From Virgibacillus halotolerans (GTDB lineage: Bacteria; Bacillota; Bacilli; Bacillales; Amphibacillaceae): a stretch of 64,000 nucleotides of DNA. The notes under the pieces were generated by a model, which saw only the letters and a program-made list of their open reading frames with translations, did not search any database and was not told where the DNA came from. A program made the position numbers and the translations under genes. The stretch is taken from contig NZ_JAFBEA010000008.1 of NCBI RefSeq assembly GCF_016908515.1, positions 103,472 through 167,471 on the forward strand, written 5' to 3'. Below are positions 8,310 through 16,787 of the stretch, piece after piece. Position 1 is the first letter of the stretch. Each line of letters opens with the position of its first letter.

Positions 8310-9122
8310 CTACACAACTTTTATTTTATATGTACGCATGGATTGAAGATTACCATCATAAGCCAATTGATTAAAATGAATGAGTGAACGTATTCTATAT
8401 TCAATCCAAGCGTCAGAAAATGATTGCTCTGAATTACCCAACACTTCGCCAATAACACTTGTGGCATTGATAAATGCTACATGACGGTTTTCATTCTGTA
8501 ACCTTGTGGCACATGCTAATATAAACGGATCGTCTCTTGTTTCTAAATCATCAACAATTTCACCTTGCCACCAAGAACGAACAATACTTTTATCGCTAAG
8601 CAACCTTTCCCCATCTTGTACATAATTGCTTTTCATTTCCTCCGAAATTGGACAAGTGGAATGCTTATAAAAATGAGCAAGCTGCTCAGGACTGCATCCA
8701 GCTGTATGACCAATATCCACTTGGACATCCCTATGCTTCATATAATCTTGCATTGCATAAAATGTATTTATAAAACTTAGTTCAACTTCCTTATTTTTCA
8801 ACAAATAGCAGCTAATTCGAAGGCCAATTTGTTCTGCTGCATTTTCACAAGTCCAAATTGTTACTTGCTCACCGTCCTCTATTTCAGACAGCTCCAGTAA
8901 TGATTGATAGTAAGCTGTTTGATCCTCTTTAAAATACCCCCACCCAATGCGGTATGAAGACTTCAACCACGTAAAATAATTTTTCATCCCATTTTTTTCA
9001 TGAATGTTTGTGATGGGTCCAACAGAAAAGTCGATTGGAAATCCGATAATTTTATCCTTTTGCTTACGTAAAACATGTTTTAAACTACCAGTTGCAGCCC
9101 GCTCAAATATAAGATGAATCAC
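8310..9122 (-). CDS. DUF1835 domain-containing protein
   Basis: A 270-residue protein that resembles the DUF1835/DUF3658 family. Its N-terminal half has MIHLIFERAATGSLKHVL and FPIDFSVGPITNIHEKNG, and its C-terminal half has DPFILACATRLQ, an aromatic-rich helix and DAWIEYRIRSLI. Members are predicted soluble proteins without known activity. The chosen start is the GTG at 9122, 8 bases after AAGGAGG; the GTG at 9131 overlaps that site and is unlikely. Confidence 0.8.
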   Translation of the reverse strand: MIHLIFERAATGSLKHVLRKQKDKIIGFPIDFSVGPITNIHEKNGMKNYFTWLKSSYRIGWGYFKEDQTAYYQSLLELSEIEDGEQVTIWTCENAAEQIGLRISCYLLKNKEVELSFINTFYAMQDYMKHRDVQVDIGHTAGCSPEQLAHFYKHSTCPISEEMKSNYVQDGERLLSDKSIVRSWWQGEIVDDLETRDDPFILACATRLQNENRHVAFINATSVIGEVLGNSEQSFSDAWIEYRIRSLIHFNQLAYDGNLQSMRTYKIKVV

Positions 9123-9185
9123 ACAATCCACCTCCTTTAGTTAAATGTAATCTCTAATAAACAAAAAACCCTTTCAGTCTCTTAT

Positions 9186-9365
9186 TTAAAATCCCTCATC
9201 CACTAAAGGATTTCCTTTTTGATCCACCATTACAGTAAGTCCTACACCTACACCTCCACCTCTATGATTCTGCATATACAGAACACCCGTCTCGTTATCA
9301 CGAATAATTTTAAATAGCTCCAACGTTCCCTGTGTATAAATCACTTCAAACCTTTTTTTACTCAT
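9186..9365 (-). CDS. DUF6440-like small protein
   Basis: A 59-codon gene. It encodes MSKKRFEVIYTQGTLELFKI, then RDNETGVLYMQNHRGGGVGV and a C-terminal PLVDEGF. The RFEVIYTQGTLELFKIIRD-x-ETGVLY pattern followed by a glycine-rich stretch and LVDxxG matches what is known of DUF6440 proteins of Bacilli, whose function is unknown. The ATG follows AGGGGTG. It lies between the DUF1835 gene and a small membrane-protein gene on the same strand. Confidence 0.75.
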   Translation of the reverse strand: MSKKRFEVIYTQGTLELFKIIRDNETGVLYMQNHRGGGVGVGLTVMVDQKGNPLVDEGF

Positions 9366-9442
9366 CAGCTCACACCCCTACTAGTCCTAATAACTCTGAA
9401 AAATTATTGATTTCAATCTTATAAAGACTTGAATTTGATATC

Positions 9443-9748
9443 CTACTTTGCTGTTCTGTCACGATATACAATTAGCGTGATTGCATTTAATAGGATAGTA
9501 ATGACAAGAAGCACTGCTGCTACGAACACAACAGCACCCATTGTGTCCAAAAGTGCAGTCCAGTCCTCAATCTTTACCAGATAATAGCTATTGAAAATCT
9601 GGAAACATAGCGAAATGGCACAAGCACTGATACTCATAATGGAAAGAACCACCCAATTCTTATGGTCATGCTTTTCATCTCTCATGAGATTAACAACAGG
9701 AAGTATCCAAGCAATTAGCCCAAGCACAAGACTGCCAATATTAAGCAA
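9443..9748 (-). CDS. Small three-helix membrane protein
   Basis: Not assigned to a family with certainty. About 101 residues with helices at roughly 5-20, 30-50 and 67-95. The loop MRDEKHDHKNWVVLSIMSIS is rich in charge and histidine. It resembles conserved small membrane proteins of Bacilli. TTG at 9748, 8 bases after GGTGGGG, is the favoured start; a GTG at 9757 overlaps that site. Confidence 0.65.
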   Translation of the reverse strand: MLNIGSLVLGLIAWILPVVNLMRDEKHDHKNWVVLSIMSISACAISLCFQIFNSYYLVKIEDWTALLDTMGAVVFVAAVLLVITILLNAITLIVYRDRTAK

Positions 9749-9827
9749 ACCAATCACCCCACCTATGTATTCGTTTGTTCTTTCTTGTTCAAGTAACCTG
9801 TCCCTTTAGTTCAACGATTGATTACTT

Positions 9828-10526
9828 TTATTGAACATTTAGCACTTCGATTAATTCTATGATTTCCCCATCATTTCCTGGATCAACATAGATTAACGAA
9901 GCATCATTAATAATACTTTGTGTATAATTGCTCCAATAATTTTCATCCAGATCTTCTTCAGGAACAGAACTTCCCCAACGCAAAGGAACCTTGTATACAT
10001 TAATCGTGCCATCCCCATTACCACTATAAGTTACTGATCCATCTACTAAGCGAGAACCTGCTAATTGGATAACATCTTCTGGATAGCTAGCACTGGTGTC
10101 TTCATTAGGATTGATTGGTTTGCCAGCTGGAATCTGTCGAACATTCAATTCATCTATCCCTTGATTTGGTCCAAGTTGCAACCAAACTCGAGCGTACTCA
10201 ATTTGTTCACTAGAATACTGGGATAGTGTTTTTTCTTTTTCTTCCTTATCGCTTCCATTTAAATTGCTTTTTTCAGATGAGGTACTATCCGAATCTATAT
10301 TAGCAGATTCTTCTGGAGTGATGTCTTTTGCATCATCAGTGTCTGACTCCTCTAACCCACTTGTTGAAGTACTTTCATCTGTTTCGGTCTTGTCTTCTTC
10401 TGTTGATTCTAAAACAGAACTTTTTTCCAAATAATCAGTTGTGGATTCTTCGTTTGTATTGCCAAAGCACCCTACTAACATCAATAAAGCAACATTAAAA
10501 CAAAGCACTTTTGTTAGCTTTTTCAT
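9828..10526 (-). CDS. Predicted lipoprotein with acidic linker
   Basis: A 232-residue exported protein. MKKLTKVLCFNVALLMLVGC is a lipoprotein signal with lipobox LVGC, so it should be anchored to the outer face of the membrane. Residues about 25-100 are a low-complexity Ser/Glu/Asp/Thr linker. The C-terminal 130 residues form a compact domain with WLQLGPNQG, LAGSRLVDGSVTYSGNGDG and INVYKVPLRWG, related to lipoproteins of other bacilli whose role is unknown. ATG at 10526 has a GGAGAGGGGG site. The neighbour upstream is a decayed exported protein with a similar acidic linker. Confidence 0.8.
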   Translation of the reverse strand: MKKLTKVLCFNVALLMLVGCFGNTNEESTTDYLEKSSVLESTEEDKTETDESTSTSGLEESDTDDAKDITPEESANIDSDSTSSEKSNLNGSDKEEKEKTLSQYSSEQIEYARVWLQLGPNQGIDELNVRQIPAGKPINPNEDTSASYPEDVIQLAGSRLVDGSVTYSGNGDGTINVYKVPLRWGSSVPEEDLDENYWSNYTQSIINDASLIYVDPGNDGEIIELIEVLNVQ

Positions 10527-10596
10527 TGTTTTCCCCCTCTCCATTGATTATGTATTAATCGTATATCACCTATATTCACTTTACAAGTTGTATTTT

Positions 10597-10636
10597 AGAC
10601 GCAAAAAAGAGCAACAGGTTAATAAATCCACTGCTC
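10597..10636 (-). terminator. Terminator of the decayed exported-protein gene
   Basis: On the minus strand GAGCAGTGG and CCTGTTGCTC form an imperfect stem followed by TTTTTTGCG, about 25 bp after the stop codon at 10659. Confidence 0.65.
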
Positions 10637-10658
10637 AAAATCTAACTAATTTATAAGA

Positions 10659-11340
10659 TTATCGTTCACTATTATATTCAAATGCGCTTGACCCATTAAA
10701 TTGATCATCTAATTTTCCCATGATTTCGTTCATTTTTTGGTATCTTTCATCATCTTCCGTAACCGTATCTTGTAGATACAATTGGCTTGCAAAAGTTATA
10801 ACACGTTGAAAATCTTCATTCTCTGGTCCATCATATTCAATCTGATCTATATCCCTTATTATTCGCTCAAAATGATTTTGATAGTCTTCTTGAGTCATTT
10901 CAATATCATCGTCTTTTTCAGCCTTAACCAATGATACTGTAGAGATACGAGTACTATTAATACCAATATTTCCATCATGAGTAGCCTGTTCATCTTCGGT
11001 TTCCGCTACTATTAAGTTTTCTGTGATCCCATATCTTTCATTTTGTTCATCAATCATTTTTTGCGCATCTTTATGAGCTTGTGGCATTTTTTCTTTTTCC
11101 AAGTGGACAGTCGTTGTGTCGGTTTTGATAACATCATAATCTTCATCCGATTTCGATTTCGATTCCGACTGCGATTCTGTTTGTGCAACATCTTCCGGTT
11201 ACGAATCTGCGTGTACAACACTTTTCGACTCTGATTCTGCATGTGTATCATTATTCCCTTTTTTGTAAAAAAGCAGAACTTCCTACAACTATTGCACCTA
11301 CAGCTACAACAGATAATGTTATTTAAATTGATTTTTTCAT
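10659..11340 (-). pseudogene. Decayed exported protein with Ser/Glu repeat linker
   Basis: The original start is probably ATG at 11340 (MKKSI, after AGAGGGG), followed by ITLSVVAVGAIVVGSSAFLQ, a signal-like helix. Between these lies an in-frame TAA, then a one-base frameshift after QKR. The frame then continues as NNDTHAESESKSVVHADS, hits another TAA, and goes on as PEDVAQTESQSESKSKSDED into the intact 147-codon 3' part (MEKEKMPQAHK... to SER). So at least two nonsense mutations and one frameshift have inactivated it. The 3' part could still be translated alone from 11102 but lacks an export signal. Confidence 0.75.
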
Positions 11341-11462
11341 CCCTTTTACCCATCCCCTCTTAATTAACTTTTATAAATAACGCTAACATCACTATTTCTG
11401 AATGTAAGTAAATATGTAATTGAATACATTCGTAAAGGGGGACACATAGTAAAACAAGTATT

Positions 11463-11504
11463 CTAAATGTAAACCTTTACATTTAGAGATCATGACGTTA
11501 TAAT
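11463..11504 (+). promoter_or_regulatory. Operator palindrome and sigma-A promoter of the PTS operon
   Basis: CTAAATGTAAA and TTTACATTTAG form a perfect 11-bp inverted repeat around CC (11463-11486). The -35 box TTTACA (11476-11481) is its right arm. A perfect -10 box TATAAT (11499-11504) follows after 17 bp. A protein bound to the palindrome would block RNA polymerase. The GntR/UTRA regulator encoded by the third gene is the obvious candidate. Confidence 0.85.
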
Positions 11505-11556
11505 GAGTTTGAGAAAGCAATGCTATTACTAGTTTTAAAAAGAGGGGGAGGTCTTT

Positions 11557-12960
11557 ATGGAAAATAGTATTCTTTTAGCAAACCAATTATTATCGTTATT
11601 GGGAGGTCCAGATAACATAGTATCGGTAACACATTGTGCAACTCGATTACGTCCTACACTGAAAGATCATTCACTAATCGAAAAAGATAAAATTAAAGCG
11701 TTGGATGGTGTTTCAGGGGTTGTTGATAAAGACTCCTTTCAAATAGTGATTGGTCTCAATGTTAATGAGGTTTATGATGTATTTATAAAAGTGTGGAAAT
11801 CAGATACATCAACTGATATTGTTAATACTAAGGATGATGTTGCTGATACAGGTAACAAAAAAAGAAATTGGTTTAATGAATTTGTTGCCTTAGTTGTTAG
11901 TATTTTTTCACCGCTATTACCATTATTAGCTGGTGCGGGGTTGCTTCGTGGATTTACGATTTTAGCTAATGAGTTGGGTTGGTTGTCAACTGAGAGTACA
12001 ACAAATTTAATTTTAACTCTTGCTGCGACTTCAGTGTTTTATTTCTTACCATTATTAGTCGCTGTCACATCAGCAAAACGATTTGATACAAGTCCGTATA
12101 TTGCAATTGCCGTAATGGGTGCGCTAATTATGCCAGAATTTATCGACTTAGTACAAGGAGATGGCGGAAATACAATTACATTTTTAGGTATTTCGATTCC
12201 TGTATTCAACTATACTAGCCAAATCATTCCGGCTATTTTAACTACTTGGATACAATCAAAAATGGAACACTATATGAAAGGCAAACTATCAAATAGTTTT
12301 CATATGATTGTAATTCCTACAGTGTTATTAGTAATATTAGTCCCAATTACTGCTGGAATAATTGGTCCTATTGGAAATTATTTAAGTATCGGCATTGCTA
12401 ACTTTGTGGGTTGGTTAGCAAATATTAGTCCAATTGTTACCGGGGCTGTCATTGGCGGGATTTGGAATATTTTGATTATGTTTGGTGTACATTGGGCTCC
12501 AAATACAATGGTAATTATCCCCGAAATTGCTTCAACGGGGAAATCTGCTTTGATAGCTTACGGTGCAAATGCGAATTTTGGTATGGCAGGTGCTGCCTTT
12601 GCTATTTTCCTACTTAGTCGAAATAAGGAATTAAAGAATTTTTCATTAACTGCAATAACTTCTGTTTTTCTATCAGGAATTGTGGAACCTGCAATTTATG
12701 GCTTGGGTGTAAGATTTAAAAGTCCGCTAGTAGCAGGTTGTTTAGGAGCAGCTCTTGGTGGTGCATTTATGGGCGCTTTTAATGTAGTAGGAAACGCATT
12801 TGTATTTGGAGGGTTAACAACAATTCCTGCATTTGCAGGGCCAACATTATGGGCATATATCGTTGGCATAGTCATATCATTTTTGAGTGGTATGGTATTA
12901 ACAATTATTTTTGGTATTAAAGATCCAGAAGCAGAAATGTCTACATCAAAAAACAAATAA
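11557..12960 (+). CDS. PTS sugar transporter subunit EIIBC (glucose/sucrose superfamily)
   Basis: A 467-residue phosphotransferase permease. The EIIB domain (about 1-80) has its phosphorylated cysteine, Cys27, in VTHCATRLR. The EIIC domain (about 105-455) has roughly ten membrane segments, FGVHWAPN and the sugar-site motif SGIVEPAIYG. It imports and phosphorylates a sugar at the cytoplasmic membrane. No EIIA domain is attached, so it must borrow one. The substrate is not known; the next gene suggests a ribosyl- or other glycosyl-linked compound. Start ATG after GAGGGGGAGG. Confidence 0.92.
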   Translation: MENSILLANQLLSLLGGPDNIVSVTHCATRLRPTLKDHSLIEKDKIKALDGVSGVVDKDSFQIVIGLNVNEVYDVFIKVWKSDTSTDIVNTKDDVADTGNKKRNWFNEFVALVVSIFSPLLPLLAGAGLLRGFTILANELGWLSTESTTNLILTLAATSVFYFLPLLVAVTSAKRFDTSPYIAIAVMGALIMPEFIDLVQGDGGNTITFLGISIPVFNYTSQIIPAILTTWIQSKMEHYMKGKLSNSFHMIVIPTVLLVILVPITAGIIGPIGNYLSIGIANFVGWLANISPIVTGAVIGGIWNILIMFGVHWAPNTMVIIPEIASTGKSALIAYGANANFGMAGAAFAIFLLSRNKELKNFSLTAITSVFLSGIVEPAIYGLGVRFKSPLVAGCLGAALGGAFMGAFNVVGNAFVFGGLTTIPAFAGPTLWAYIVGIVISFLSGMVLTIIFGIKDPEAEMSTSKNK

Positions 12961-12987
12961 AATATCAACTATAAAGGGATGATGAAA

Positions 12988-14025
12988 ATGAATTTAAACT
13001 CAAAAATACAAGGAACGCTTGGTTTGGCAGCGATTGGTGATGCGATGGGGGCAGCAACTGAAAACCTATCGTTTGATCAAATCCGGACACAATTTGGACA
13101 ACCAGTGACTAAATTTGAAAAACCTGGAGAAACAGCATTTGCACTAGGAAATGAAAAGGGACAAGTAACAGATGATTTTTCTCAAATATATTTTCTATGT
13201 CAAGCTATTTTGGAAAATAACGGAGTTATTGATAAAGAAATTGTAATTAAAGCTATCTTAGATTGGTCAAATGTTCCTTGGTATTTTGATCGCTTTGCAG
13301 GTCCTACAACCCGAAGTGCGGTAGCAATGTATAAAGACCCTTCATTAAAAATGAAACCATTACCAGGGGCAGTAACCGTAGATTATGCATCAAAAGCAAC
13401 AAATGGGGCAGCAATGAAAATTGCGCCGGCTGGTATTTTATATCCTAATGATTTAGAAGGCGCTATTGATGCTGCGATTACAATAACACAAGTAACACAT
13501 GATAATTCATTGGCAATTTCCGGTGCTTGTGCGGTAGCTGCCACTACAAGTGCTTCTTTAGCACCTAATGCAAGAATTGATGATGCCTTAAGCGCAGGTT
13601 TTTATGGAGCTTTACGTGGAGAAACAAAAGCAAAATATACTTCCCGTGAAGTAGCAGGTCCGAGTGTTGTAGAACGTATACGATTAGCGTATGACATAGT
13701 AAATGGCATTGGAACAAAGGAAGAAAAATTGCGTCGGTTATCACAAGTAGTGGGAAGTGGCTTGCATATTTCTGAAGCTGTACCTTGCGCATTTGGAATT
13801 GTTGCTTTAAACAAGGACAATGCACTACAAGCAGTGATTGATGCTGTAAACATTGGATATGATACAGATACTGTTGCAACAATTGTGGGAGCTATGGTTG
13901 GTTCGTTTGTGGATTTAACCGATGAAAACTTTGTGTCTTTGTTTGAAACTGTACAAGTTGCTAATGATTTCGACTTAGTAGAGTTATCAAATTCGTTAGC
14001 AAATATGGTAAATACGAATGAATAA
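12988..14025 (+). CDS. ADP-ribosylglycohydrolase family protein
   Basis: A 345-residue protein of the DraG/ARH fold. The metal-binding motifs are seen as GDAMGAATE near residue 15, VTDDFSQIYF near 60 and DTDTVATIVGAMVG near 290, which together place two divalent ions at the catalytic centre. Family members cleave N- or O-glycosidic bonds of ADP-ribose; in sugar operons they may act on other ribosyl or glycosyl compounds. It follows the PTS gene by under 30 bp and overlaps the regulator gene by 8 bp, so the three are co-transcribed. The ATG at 12988 suits the AAAGGGA site best; ATG at 12979 is possible. Confidence 0.9.
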   Translation: MNLNSKIQGTLGLAAIGDAMGAATENLSFDQIRTQFGQPVTKFEKPGETAFALGNEKGQVTDDFSQIYFLCQAILENNGVIDKEIVIKAILDWSNVPWYFDRFAGPTTRSAVAMYKDPSLKMKPLPGAVTVDYASKATNGAAMKIAPAGILYPNDLEGAIDAAITITQVTHDNSLAISGACAVAATTSASLAPNARIDDALSAGFYGALRGETKAKYTSREVAGPSVVERIRLAYDIVNGIGTKEEKLRRLSQVVGSGLHISEAVPCAFGIVALNKDNALQAVIDAVNIGYDTDTVATIVGAMVGSFVDLTDENFVSLFETVQVANDFDLVELSNSLANMVNTNE

Positions 14026-14725
14026 AATTAAATATTTAACGGTTTACGAGAAATTAAAACAACAGATCACCAATGAGTATTATCTCATTGGTGATCTGTT
14101 ACCAGCAGAGCCCGAATTACAAGAAATGTATAATGTTAGTCGCATTACTTTGAGGCATGCAGTGAAATTATTGGTAGAAGAAGGATATGTTGAACGGATT
14201 CATGGTGTAGGTACAATTGTTATGAGTCAAAAAAAATCATTGCAATTGCAAACCTTATTAAGCTTTTCGGAGGAAAATAACGAGCATTCTGTACAATCAT
14301 TATTGATTTCGTTTGAAAAGGGTATTCCAGCAAGTCCATTGGTATGTTCACAACTTGATTTAAGAAAAGGAACCATGGTTAGTTGTCATGAAAAATTACG
14401 TTTGATAGACGATATTCCCATTGGTTTTCAACGTGTATATTGTCCTCCATTTCTTTCTTTATCTGCTGAAGAACTCAAGTCACCAGATGTTTCCTTGTAT
14501 CAGTTGTTTCGGGAAAAAGGATACGGTGTTACAAAAGCAAAAGAAACAATTGAATCTATAATTGCGAATGAGGAAATGGCTAAAGTTTTAAAAGTGGAAA
14601 AAAACAGCCCATTATTATATGTTCAACGAGTAACAAAGGATCAACAAGACCAACTCATTGAATATGCTGAGTTCTTTTACAGAGGGGATCGATATCGATA
14701 TCATGTCGAATTGCAAGCCCCGTGA
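14018..14725 (+). CDS. GntR/HutC-family transcriptional regulator with UTRA domain
   Basis: A 235-residue regulator. Residues 1-70 are a GntR winged helix (YEKLKQQI, LLPAEPELQEMYNVSRITLR, ERIHGVGTIV). Residues about 85-230 are a UTRA effector-binding domain with YQLFREKGYGV and a final YRGDRYRYHVEL. In HutC-type regulators this domain binds a phosphorylated sugar, consistent with the PTS gene of the operon, and it probably binds the palindrome at 11463-11486. The start overlaps the preceding gene by 8 bp. A perfect 17-bp inverted repeat lies inside the first 30 codons. Confidence 0.92.
   Translation: MNKIKYLTVYEKLKQQITNEYYLIGDLLPAEPELQEMYNVSRITLRHAVKLLVEEGYVERIHGVGTIVMSQKKSLQLQTLLSFSEENNEHSVQSLLISFEKGIPASPLVCSQLDLRKGTMVSCHEKLRLIDDIPIGFQRVYCPPFLSLSAEELKSPDVSLYQLFREKGYGVTKAKETIESIIANEEMAKVLKVEKNSPLLYVQRVTKDQQDQLIEYAEFFYRGDRYRYHVELQAP
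14061..14100 (+). repeat. Perfect 17-bp inverted repeat inside the gntR coding sequence
   Basis: AACAGATCACCAATGAG (14061-14077) and CTCATTGGTGATCTGTT (14084-14100) are exact reverse complements around a TATTAT loop. They cover codons about 15-28 of the regulator gene. In mRNA this would be a very stable hairpin. No T-run follows, so it is not a simple terminator. Confidence 0.9.
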
Positions 14726-14794
14726 TAAAATATCCAAAAAAATTGAGATGATTTGGTGATTACCCCAAAATGTTAGAGTTTTTATTATGCAGCT

Positions 14795-14850
14795 GATTGG
14801 TTGGATTGAGTTCGGTATACGACTGGACTCACTCAAGCCAATTTTTCTTT
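14795..14850 (+). terminator. Probable terminator of the PTS operon
   Basis: ATTGGTTGGATTGAGT and ACTCACTCAAGCCAAT pair over 16 positions with a few G-U pairs or mismatches. They are followed by TTTTTCTTTT. The site lies 70 bp after the gntR stop codon. The rest of the stretch up to 15202 shows no convincing gene. Confidence 0.65.
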
Positions 14851-15202
14851 TGCTCATTCATAATTATACCGGAAGATATACTATTCAATCCGTCTTTTTA
14901 ATTCTCTTTCCACTGATTTCTTTGCCAAACTGGGTACGGTTTAAATCGGAAAAATTTGAAACTACCTTATCTATTTCTAAACATATACTGTGCAATAATT
15001 CTTTCCTCACGAGCTTTTTTAGTATTATTTGTTCCATACTTACCACTTGTTTCCAGTGCATTTACGATGGGGTAACACCAGGGAGGTAACGATTTACAAC
15101 GTTATGGATTTTGAAAGACAAAAAGCCTTATTCCTCCCGTATTTTTAGTGAATAAATTAAGCCTTTGATGTTAAACAAACGCGCCCGACTATTTAACAGT
15201 GT

Positions 15203-15388
15203 TCAATTAGTATTCTGTTTTTCAGCTAAGTAAATACCGGATATAACAAGGAAAGCCAAGATAGCTGTGCCAGCCGTATAACCAACAACTCCCCAATTTA
15301 CTTCTCCATTTCGGAGCATACTCACAATTATAATTCCTATAAGTAAACCCCAAATCAGATAAAAGAATGACTTCGATATATTAACCAA
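15203..15388 (-). CDS. Small two-helix membrane protein
   Basis: Not recognised. 61 residues, MVNISKSFFYLIWGLLIGII then a short loop RNGEVNWG and a second helix GYTAGTAILAFLVISGIYLA, with a polar tail. A textbook AAGGAGGTG site 6 bases before a TTG start makes it likely to be translated. It would sit in the cytoplasmic membrane. Its 3' spacer begins with a copy of the dispersed repeat (GTCGGGCGCG on the minus strand). Confidence 0.65.
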   Translation of the reverse strand: MVNISKSFFYLIWGLLIGIIIVSMLRNGEVNWGVVGYTAGTAILAFLVISGIYLAEKQNTN

Positions 15389-15773
15389 ATTGTCACCTCC
15401 TTAGAATATTCAACAACCTGTAACTATTATGGCAAATTTTTATTCGGTTAGCGCGCCCTATGTCGTATATCTTAATTCATAATAATTTAGATCATTCTTT
15501 TTAAACTAACGCACCAGTTAGGACAAGAAGCGACTTTTCTTGCTGTCTTTATTCCATTTATAAGGTTTCTTTGACCAATTATAAAATAGAATAATCAAGA
15601 ACATCATAAAAGATACCCCTAGTTTCCTACTATTCTTTTGAAAACTATATCCTACGTCCTCTAGCAATAAAGAATAATTTCATACGCTCACCTCTTTTTA
15701 TTAGTATAGTGTTTTTACCCGTTATATCGTTAATATTTATATTAGCCATTTCCCATCAAAAATACTTGCAAAA

Positions 15774-15803
15774 AAATAAGGACAGCGATCGCTGTCCTTA
15801 TTT
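15774..15803. terminator. Perfect 30-bp palindrome, bidirectional terminator-like
   Basis: AAATAAGGACAGC, GATC and GCTGTCCTTATTT form a complete palindrome, preceded by a run of A and ending in T. It has the form of a bidirectional terminator, though no intact gene ends next to it on either side. Between 15389 and 16201 nothing else is intact. Confidence 0.65.
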
Positions 15804-15837
15804 AATACCACGTATCCATAAATAAACAATAGCATAT

Positions 15838-16011
15838 TTGGAGATCGCCCGTTTTATCGTTCAACAAGATGGACAAAGTTTTCTTGAATATGAAGAGCTT
15901 TATCCAGGTATAGGTTCGGTCTTCCTGTTACTTTTTGTGATCATTCTAATGAGTGTGATTATAGGTACTGTTCTTCTCTTCCTATTAAACAAACTAAAGC
16001 AAAAATTATAG
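15838..16011 (+). pseudogene. C-terminal remnant of a membrane protein
   Basis: An open frame of 57 codons with no ribosome binding site reads LEIARFIVQQDGQSFLEYEE and then a strongly hydrophobic helix (about 20 residues) and a basic end NKLKQKL. It looks like the tail of a lost membrane protein. The first third overlaps a copy of the dispersed repeat (GATCGCCCGTTTTATCGTTC), so recombination at the repeat may have removed the 5' part. Confidence 0.35.
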
Positions 16012-16201
16012 TTTAGACCAGGACATTATTACACAACTTTTATACCTTATATAAAAAGCACCCCGTTTTTACTTTTCATTCAACTAAACTCTTGTTAGTT
16101 TAATATGAGCTGTCATATTTGTAACTCTTTATTTCATTCTTCACTCGTTAGTCGAAACAATAAGATTCAATCAAAAAAACAGCCTTTCAAAATATGACGC
16201 T

Positions 16202-16627
16202 TTATCGCTTAATCAATGCCGATAGGTCACCTTTAAATACCTTTTCTCCTTTATCATTGTAAGTAGATAACAGTACAGTAATGATTCCAGTTTCTTTTTT
16301 TACTTCTCTCTTATCAATGACCTCAACAATGGTATGCAATTCATCATCAGGATAAACTGGTTTTATAAATTTAATATTATTCATTCCTCTTCCAGCAATG
16401 ATATCATCACCGTAGATACCTTGTTCCACCCAAAGTTTAAATGAAATGCTTAGCGTATGTACTCCGGAAGCAATAATGCCGTTAAAAATCCCTTGCGTTG
16501 CCTTTTCCTCATCCAAATGCATATATTGAGGATCAAATTCTCCTGCAAATCCCATTATATTCTCTTTTGTTACTTTGACAGACTTCGTTTCAAACACCTG
16601 TCCAATTGCAAACTCATCGAATTTCAT
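16202..16627 (-). CDS. MaoC-like (R)-specific enoyl-CoA hydratase family protein
   Basis: A 141-residue single hot-dog protein. The hydratase motif is seen as FAGEFDPQYMHLDEEKA (catalytic Asp and His), followed by GIIASGVHTLSISFKL. These enzymes add water to trans-2-enoyl-CoA, giving (R)-3-hydroxyacyl-CoA. ATG after AAGAGGTG. The next gene upstream encodes a short-chain reductase on the same strand; both fit acyl-CoA or small-carbonyl metabolism, but a shared pathway is inference. Confidence 0.9.
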   Translation of the reverse strand: MKFDEFAIGQVFETKSVKVTKENIMGFAGEFDPQYMHLDEEKATQGIFNGIIASGVHTLSISFKLWVEQGIYGDDIIAGRGMNNIKFIKPVYPDDELHTIVEVIDKREVKKETGIITVLLSTYNDKGEKVFKGDLSALIKR

Positions 16628-16787
16628 AAATACACCTCTTATTGTTTTTCGTAATAAAAATGAAAGCTCTTCGTGATGCCGTTCATTTGATAAATTTGGC
16701 AGTACTCCTATTAGAACCTTTTATTTTAAAAAGGAAGACGCCACCCAAGATACATCGGATAGCGCCTTGATATTTCGAATGGTTCTC

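Noticed and set aside
11054..11353. Minus-strand 99-codon ORF rich in Arg and Asn
   Set aside because: It is an out-of-frame reading of the decayed exported protein; the conserved-looking residues are in the other frames.
14787..15089. Plus-strand 100-codon ORF after gntR
   Set aside because: It begins in the terminator region, has no ribosome binding site and shows no protein-like pattern.
15774..15803. GCGATCGC palindrome as a HIP1-like genome signature
   Set aside because: A single occurrence inside a terminator-like palindrome; HIP1 is a cyanobacterial feature.
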